In this document: positions 59,266 to 64,000 of the stretch, piece after piece
Layout: each line of letters begins with the position of its first letter
Position numbering within the stretch: the first letter of the stretch is position 1
Source: Dyadobacter pollutisoli
GTDB lineage: Bacteria > Bacteroidota > Bacteroidia > Cytophagales > Spirosomataceae
DNA: 64,000 bases
Direction of reading: 5' to 3'
NCBI RefSeq assembly: GCF_026625565.1
Contig: NZ_CP112998.1
Coordinates: 1,242,501 to 1,306,500, forward strand
The notes under the pieces: generated by a model
What the model saw: only the letters and a program-made list of their open reading frames with translations
Told to the model about the DNA's origin: nothing
Databases searched by the model: none
Made by a program: the position numbers and the translations under genes

Positions 59266-62200
59266 TTAAAAGCGAACATCCAGACCTACTGAAAAACCTT
59301 TCATCACCGGCATGCCGGTTGATGATAACCCGGCCCCTGATTCCGGGTCCCAACCCTGCCATTTGGTCCATGTAGCCAGGTTTTTGCCGCTGACAAACAG
59401 TTTCAAACCCTGTAATCCGAGTTTTTGGATCATAGAGGCTCCCAGTGAATAAGAGATTGTAACGTCCTGAAGACGGACAAAACTCCTGTTGCCGTAATAA
59501 TTGTATTCAGTCGCTGCACCCTGATCGAGGCTGCGGTAGCGGGCGTTGGGGTTGGCCGGAGTCCAGTAATCGAGTTCCCGCCAGAAATTGTGGCGCCGGG
59601 CATTATCCCCGATTCCCATCGCGGTGGGCATATTCAGGCCCAGGTAGCTATTGGGTCCACCCTGAATGGAATTGAGGAAAAAGCGGAACGTAAAGTCTTT
59701 GTACTGGAATTCATTCAACAAACCAAAATTGAATGCGGGCTCTGTACGCCCGCGGATCACCCGGTCGTTGGCGTCTATAAAACCGTCATTGTTTTGATCG
59801 ATAATTCGGTGAGTGCCTACAAAAAAGCCCTTGGGAGGTTCTTCGCTGAGCTGAATAATCCCACCCGATTCGTAATCGTAGATCGCCCCGATGGGCTGAC
59901 CGATGAATAGCCCGCTAGCCACAAGGTCGTCCTCAACGCCATCCCCATTATTGTCCTGCCCGAGCAGCTTCACGATCCGGTTGCGGTTAGCGGCCAGGTT
60001 GAAGCTGACATTCCATTTCAGGTTTTGTCCGGCTATCGCTTTGCCATTCAGCATGAGCTCGATCCCCCGGTTGGCAATGTTGCCTATGTTGGAGGTGATC
60101 TGGCTGAAACCCGTCACTTCGGGGATGTTAACATCGAAGATCAGATCGCTGGTGGTGGTAAGATAGCAATCGAGACTACCCGCGAGCCTGTTTTTCAGAA
60201 CGGCGAAATCCAATCCAAAATTGAAACCGGTTGTCGTCTCCCAGGACAAATTTGGGTTGGCAAGGGTGGCTACCTGCTGACCGAATTCGGTAGGAGCGCC
60301 CTCACCGAAAACATAGGCCGGATAGATATTCATCCGCGCCAGCGAAGAATAGCGGTCCACCAGGTTCCCGTTCCGGGCATAGGAACCCCGTAGTTTCAGC
60401 ATGCTGATATCCAGTGGTTTGAGGAATTCCTCCTCACTAATCACCCAGCCAAAGCCTATGGAGGGGAAAAGGGCTGTCTTCTTATTCTCCGCAAAACCTG
60501 AAAATCCGTCGCGCCGAATCGTGGCGGTGAGCAAATAACGGTATTTGAGCTCATAGTTAACCCTGGCCATCTGGTAGAGGAAGCTTTCATTCCAGGCCGA
60601 AGAAGAAATATTCTGGACAGTCGCCAGGCTCAGGTCGTTATAGCTAAGCCGGAGGCTGTTGTAATTGTAACCTGTCGCGTTGGATTCTTCAAAATTGCGC
60701 TCCCGCCGCCCCGCCACGAGTGTTATATCCAGGCTATGGATTTTGTTGAAAGTGGTTTTGTAATTGACAATATGATCTAATGTCCAGTCGTAGGAGGTCG
60801 AATTGATCTTGTATGCGGTTCCCGAAGCGCCGTTCAGGTAAGGATTGCTGCTGTAATGCTGGTCCCAGGAGTAATTGTGACCGTAATTGAGCCGGTAGGT
60901 AAGCCCCGGCACAAATGGGACATCGATGCCCGCGTAGAGGTTGCCGAAAAGGCTGTTACGCTTGTCGAGATCATCGGCATCGGCGACCAGGAATGGGTTG
61001 GCGACATTGGTACCAATGGGGTTGAGAATGAATTCGCCATGCTCGTCCCTGGGCGTCACCAGCGGCGCCATGAGCCGGATCCCACCTAACGCCGGGGCCA
61101 CCCCGGAATAGTCCGAAAACGAACCCGAGCTCTGCACACCCACTTTAAACCATTTCGAAATTTTGTTTTCGACATTGATCCGCGTCGTGATCCGCTTAAA
61201 CTTGTCGTTCATGACAAAGCCTTTCTGGTTGGTATACCCGCCCGACAAGAAATAGGAAAGGTCTTTGGATGTGCCCTGCACGCTCAGATTGTGGGCGGTA
61301 ATGAAGCCGGGATTGGTCGTTTTGTCCCACCAGTCGAAATTGGTGCCATTATTGAGACCTTCCCGGACCGGCGGGTCGGCAATATAGTTCTCAATATTGT
61401 AATCCGGGTTTGGGGTGGTGAAATCCGGTGCCAGGTAGGCATTTTTCCAGTCCTGGTCCATCACTTTTTTAATATAGCCCTCCCTGTCAAACAAATGCAG
61501 CGAATTCACAGGCGATTGCGTGGTATAGCTGCCGGTATAACTGAATACCGGTTTGGTGGTTTTTTGTCCGCCCTTGGTGGTGATCAGGATTACGCCGTTG
61601 GCTGCCTGGGCACCATAGATAGCCATGCTGCTCGGATCTTTGAGCACGTCCACCGATTCGATGTCGGCCGGGTTGAGGTCGCTCATGCTGCCGGTAAAAA
61701 TGATCCCGTCCACGACTAGCAGCACATTCTGGTTCCCATTGATCGTCGTTCTTCCACGAATCGAGATCGTCGGATTTGCCCCCGCCGCGGTAACCTGCCC
61801 CACATTCAATCCCGGCACGGAGCCTTGCAGGGACTGGGCCAGGTTCACATTCGGCGACTCCCTGAATGCCTGGATGTCCGCACGTACCACCGAACCGGTA
61901 AGGTCACTTTTTTTCTGTGTTCCGTATCCCACAACGACTACTTCCGTCAGCGCTTTGGTGTCGCCCAGCATCGTCACATTAATCTGCGACTGGTTACCAA
62001 CGCGTATTTCCTGATTGACATAACCAATAGAGGAAAATACAATGGTGTCGCCTGTAAGCCCGTCAGGAAGTGAAAGCAGGTAATGGCCCGAGATATCAGA
62101 GGACGTGCCAGTGACAGTGCCTTTCATTACGATATTCACGCCGGGGAGGCCTGCACCGGTTTCATCGGTTACCCGTCCTGAAAGCGTCCGTTCACTTATT

Positions 62201-62607
62201 TTTTCGGGTTGTCTCCCCTGATCCGGGACTGCTTCTATACCGGTCGGTTTGAGCCTGGTCAACAGTATCTTTCTGTTTTTAAGTACTTCGTAACCAATTT
62301 GTCGCGGTGCGAGCAGCTGTGAAAAGACGGCATCGAGCGGGAGATTTTCGCAAATAATCGTTAGTCGCTCCTCAGGAATCACTTCCCGCTGGTAGGAGAA
62401 GGTAATGTCTGCCTGAGATTCGATAGTGCGCAGCACATCTTTAAAACTTCCGTTTGTAACGCTGATGTTTATACGTTTCCTTAAAAGATCTTGTGCGACG
62501 CCATTGTGGGCATAACCGATGCCCGTCAGGATAATGATCGTAAGTAACTGTATCAATGAGATTTTCATGACCTTGAAAATCATTTTTTTGATAGATGATT
62601 CTGGCAT
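59266..62607 (-). CDS. susC: SusC/RagA-type TonB-dependent transporter with STN domain
   Basis: From the ATG at 62607 (MPESSIKKMIFKVMKISLIQ) the protein has 1113 residues; the frame extends a little further upstream without family character. It has a signal helix and an STN domain (INISVTNGSFKDVLRTIESQ) for FecR/TonB signalling. The carboxypeptidase-like domain (VTDETGAGLPGVNIVMKG), the SusC box (VVVGYGTQKKSDLTGSV), the plug (GRTTINGNQNVLLVVDG) and the barrel follow, ending GFSVGLDVRF. The STN domain couples ligand import to the anti-sigma factor FecR encoded upstream. It is the main importer of the locus. Confidence 0.93.
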   Translation of the reverse strand: MPESSIKKMIFKVMKISLIQLLTIIILTGIGYAHNGVAQDLLRKRINISVTNGSFKDVLRTIESQADITFSYQREVIPEERLTIICENLPLDAVFSQLLAPRQIGYEVLKNRKILLTRLKPTGIEAVPDQGRQPEKISERTLSGRVTDETGAGLPGVNIVMKGTVTGTSSDISGHYLLSLPDGLTGDTIVFSSIGYVNQEIRVGNQSQINVTMLGDTKALTEVVVVGYGTQKKSDLTGSVVRADIQAFRESPNVNLAQSLQGSVPGLNVGQVTAAGANPTISIRGRTTINGNQNVLLVVDGIIFTGSMSDLNPADIESVDVLKDPSSMAIYGAQAANGVILITTKGGQKTTKPVFSYTGSYTTQSPVNSLHLFDREGYIKKVMDQDWKNAYLAPDFTTPNPDYNIENYIADPPVREGLNNGTNFDWWDKTTNPGFITAHNLSVQGTSKDLSYFLSGGYTNQKGFVMNDKFKRITTRINVENKISKWFKVGVQSSGSFSDYSGVAPALGGIRLMAPLVTPRDEHGEFILNPIGTNVANPFLVADADDLDKRNSLFGNLYAGIDVPFVPGLTYRLNYGHNYSWDQHYSSNPYLNGASGTAYKINSTSYDWTLDHIVNYKTTFNKIHSLDITLVAGRRERNFEESNATGYNYNSLRLSYNDLSLATVQNISSSAWNESFLYQMARVNYELKYRYLLTATIRRDGFSGFAENKKTALFPSIGFGWVISEEEFLKPLDISMLKLRGSYARNGNLVDRYSSLARMNIYPAYVFGEGAPTEFGQQVATLANPNLSWETTTGFNFGLDFAVLKNRLAGSLDCYLTTTSDLIFDVNIPEVTGFSQITSNIGNIANRGIELMLNGKAIAGQNLKWNVSFNLAANRNRIVKLLGQDNNGDGVEDDLVASGLFIGQPIGAIYDYESGGIIQLSEEPPKGFFVGTHRIIDQNNDGFIDANDRVIRGRTEPAFNFGLLNEFQYKDFTFRFFLNSIQGGPNSYLGLNMPTAMGIGDNARRHNFWRELDYWTPANPNARYRSLDQGAATEYNYYGNRSFVRLQDVTISYSLGASMIQKLGLQGLKLFVSGKNLATWTKWQGWDPESGAGLSSTGMPVMKGFSVGLDVRF

Positions 62608-62772
62608 AACTTTGAATGTTTTTGTTTTAGAGCAAAACACAAGGCCTGTGCTTGCATTCGCACTGCAAGCGGCCAATCCGGGAGCAAGGTGGCAACCTTG
62701 CTCCCTTTCTATGATGTGGGAGTTGTTTCGTTATCTGTCCATGTGCTTGTTGGTTAGGTTCAGGGTTTGAAT

Positions 62773-63855
62773 TTATTGACAGCCTTTCGAATCGATAACC
62801 AGTTGCGCATCTACTTCTTTGTAGCTGGCACCGATAATGCGGCAAACCAGGTCCATGGTATCGTAAAGCGGTTCATTGCCGATTGTCGTCGTGATAAAGC
62901 AGTTTTTTAAGATCTCTTTGCTGTAGATCAAGTGGACACCGTACTTATTTTCGATATCCCGGAAAACATTCGCGACAGGTGCGTCGTCATATTGCGCAGT
63001 AGCCTGCGTGCTCGCCACAGGCACTGGATTTTCAACCAGTTTGCGGCTCAGCAGCTGATTTTCCCGATAATAAATGGCCTGCTGGTTGGGGAGCAACACA
63101 ACGCCGGCAGTTTCTGGCGCGGCGAGCGTTTTCTTTTCCCGGCTATATACCGACACCCGTCCGGTACGTACACGGACAACCACCTGTTGACTGTCATCGG
63201 CCGAGTTAATCGTAAAACTGGTGCCTAAAACCTTGGTTATAACCTCGTTGGAATAGATGTAAAATGGTCTGGCAGGGTCTTTGGCGACTTCGAAGAAGGC
63301 TTCCCCCGTCAAGACGACCTTCCTCTCGTTTTTATCAAAGTGCCTCGGGTAGGAAAGCCTTGCGCCTTGCGAGAGTCTAATCATTGAGCCGTCTTCCAGG
63401 ATAACATTTATGGGATGCTGGTTCGGGTTATTTTTTTCGATCAGGACGGTCTCTTCCTTGATCATCGTTGTAAGGTCTTGATAGCTAACCTTATTGGATT
63501 CCGGCAGTTGGAGTAATGTCCATCCAATGCCCAAAATAAGAATTACGGAGGCAGCGGCAAAAAACGGCCAGCTTTTGTACATCGGACGCGTTGCGGCTTC
63601 TTGCATTTCACTCTGGTGATTTATCTCAGACCTGATCCGTGACCAAACCAGCCTGGGCCTCAATGCACTCAGATCCTGCCGCTCGCCCTCTGCGAGTGCC
63701 AGTACCAGTTTTTTTGCCTGCGCCAGCTCGCTTGCACGGTCGGGATATTGCACCGCAAAATTTTCCCAGAAAACATTTTTTGTGCCAGTCAGTACCCATT
63801 GTACAAAACCGTCGTCGCTGAGAAAATCTTCACTCTGGTAATTTTTATATTTCAT
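62773..63855 (-). CDS. fecR: FecR-family anti-sigma factor
   Basis: The 360-residue protein has an N-terminal cytosolic anti-sigma part (LSDDGFVQWVLTG), one membrane helix (about residues 95-113, WPFFAAASVILILGIGWTLL), and a periplasmic FecR domain (VILEDGSMIRLSQGARLSYP, RKVVLTGEAFFEVAKD, KVLGTSFTIN). A C-terminal domain follows (NVFRDIENKYGVHLIYSKEI) like the STN-interacting end. It binds an ECF sigma factor and releases it on a signal from the SusC STN domain. A ribosome-binding site AGGAAG precedes the ATG. The sigma gene would lie beyond the right edge. Confidence 0.92.
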   Translation of the reverse strand: MKYKNYQSEDFLSDDGFVQWVLTGTKNVFWENFAVQYPDRASELAQAKKLVLALAEGERQDLSALRPRLVWSRIRSEINHQSEMQEAATRPMYKSWPFFAAASVILILGIGWTLLQLPESNKVSYQDLTTMIKEETVLIEKNNPNQHPINVILEDGSMIRLSQGARLSYPRHFDKNERKVVLTGEAFFEVAKDPARPFYIYSNEVITKVLGTSFTINSADDSQQVVVRVRTGRVSVYSREKKTLAAPETAGVVLLPNQQAIYYRENQLLSRKLVENPVPVASTQATAQYDDAPVANVFRDIENKYGVHLIYSKEILKNCFITTTIGNEPLYDTMDLVCRIIGASYKEVDAQLVIDSKGCQ

Positions 63856-64000
63856 CTTCCTAAACCGCTATTGAGGCTATATCTATACAGATACACGATT
63901 CTGTAAATGGTAATCGGTTTGAAAAACTTTTTTTTGAAAAATTTAGCCGGGGAAAGTGCAGGCTTCGTCCGGTTATTGGAACAACAGCATTACCAGCACG
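63856..64000. other. Upstream control region of fecR, nothing further recognised
   Basis: The last 145 nt contain no supported gene. An A/T-rich run at about 63925-63945 could be promoter DNA for the fecR-susC-susD-sulfatase operon. Confidence 0.3.

Noticed and set aside
1..64000. CRISPR array
   Set aside because: No regularly spaced repeat-spacer pattern was seen; inverted repeats found are isolated.

Overview
The window looks like a chromosomal segment of a Bacteroidota bacterium of the Cytophagales (Spirosomataceae, Dyadobacter- or Spirosoma-like). This is an inference from gene content: a SusC/SusD pair with a FecR anti-sigma factor, a FecA/IroN-type TonB receptor with an N-terminal carboxypeptidase-like domain, Bacteroidota-type conjugation (MobC/TraG) and IS66/IS1595 remnants, a type IX secretion sorting-domain remnant, and start sites with weak Shine-Dalgarno signals. 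No rRNA, intact tRNA or CRISPR array was seen.

Layout. (1) 1-6.7 kb is decayed accessory DNA: an excisionase-like HTH protein, a RhuM-Fic protein with a frameshifted tail, a broken conjugative coupling protein, a doubly frameshifted gene that resembles ADP-ribosyltransferase-fold toxins, a hupE-like membrane gene broken by a 19-bp tandem duplication, and truncated MFS and GMC-oxidoreductase genes joined head to head. (2) 6.8-24.5 kb is a carbohydrate locus led by a LacI-family regulator. Three copies of the palindrome GTGCACGTGCAC lie before its first two target genes. It encodes two secreted alpha/alpha-toroid proteins, a TIM-barrel isomerase, a GH28 enzyme, a 1780-residue toroid-CARDB-GH20 fusion, a TonB-dependent receptor, a NagB-like sugar-phosphate deaminase and an ExuT-like hexuronate transporter. 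Together these suggest uptake and breakdown of an acidic, amino-sugar-containing glycan. (3) 24.5-30 kb holds a cytosolic copper amine oxidase, a MerC-like membrane protein, an AraC regulator, a FucP-like sugar symporter and a PhyH dioxygenase.

(4) 30-36.4 kb is a second accessory patch: IS66 and IS1595 remnants, a fused RhuM-Fic tail, a Fic protein divergent from an XRE protein with a duplicated recognition helix, a HipBA pair, a displaced tRNA 3' half with its terminator (probable island attachment site) and several long perfect palindromes. (5) 36.4-41.5 kb looks like a defence or conflict module: a second Fic protein, a DUF559-type PD-(D/E)XK nuclease followed in the same frame, after one TAG codon, by a zinc-finger/GNAT protein that resembles eukaryotic cohesin acetyltransferases (Eco1/ESCO), and a convergent 551-residue nuclease-like gene. 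This is the best candidate for an undescribed system. (6) 42-43.8 kb carries a GlxA-like regulator and a DJ-1/PfpI lipoprotein.

(7) 44.3-52.8 kb is a minus-strand operon of three tandem membrane histidine kinases, a stand-alone receiver and a hybrid kinase-AraC protein. Two of the kinases share a 612-bp block with one mismatch. Three of the five genes carry frameshifts, two of them at G/C homopolymers. (8) 53-55.5 kb encodes an outer-membrane beta-barrel protein. (9) 56-63.9 kb is a minus-strand polysaccharide-utilisation operon: FecR, SusC with STN domain, SusD lipoprotein and a sulfatase. The matching ECF sigma gene, if present, lies beyond the right edge.
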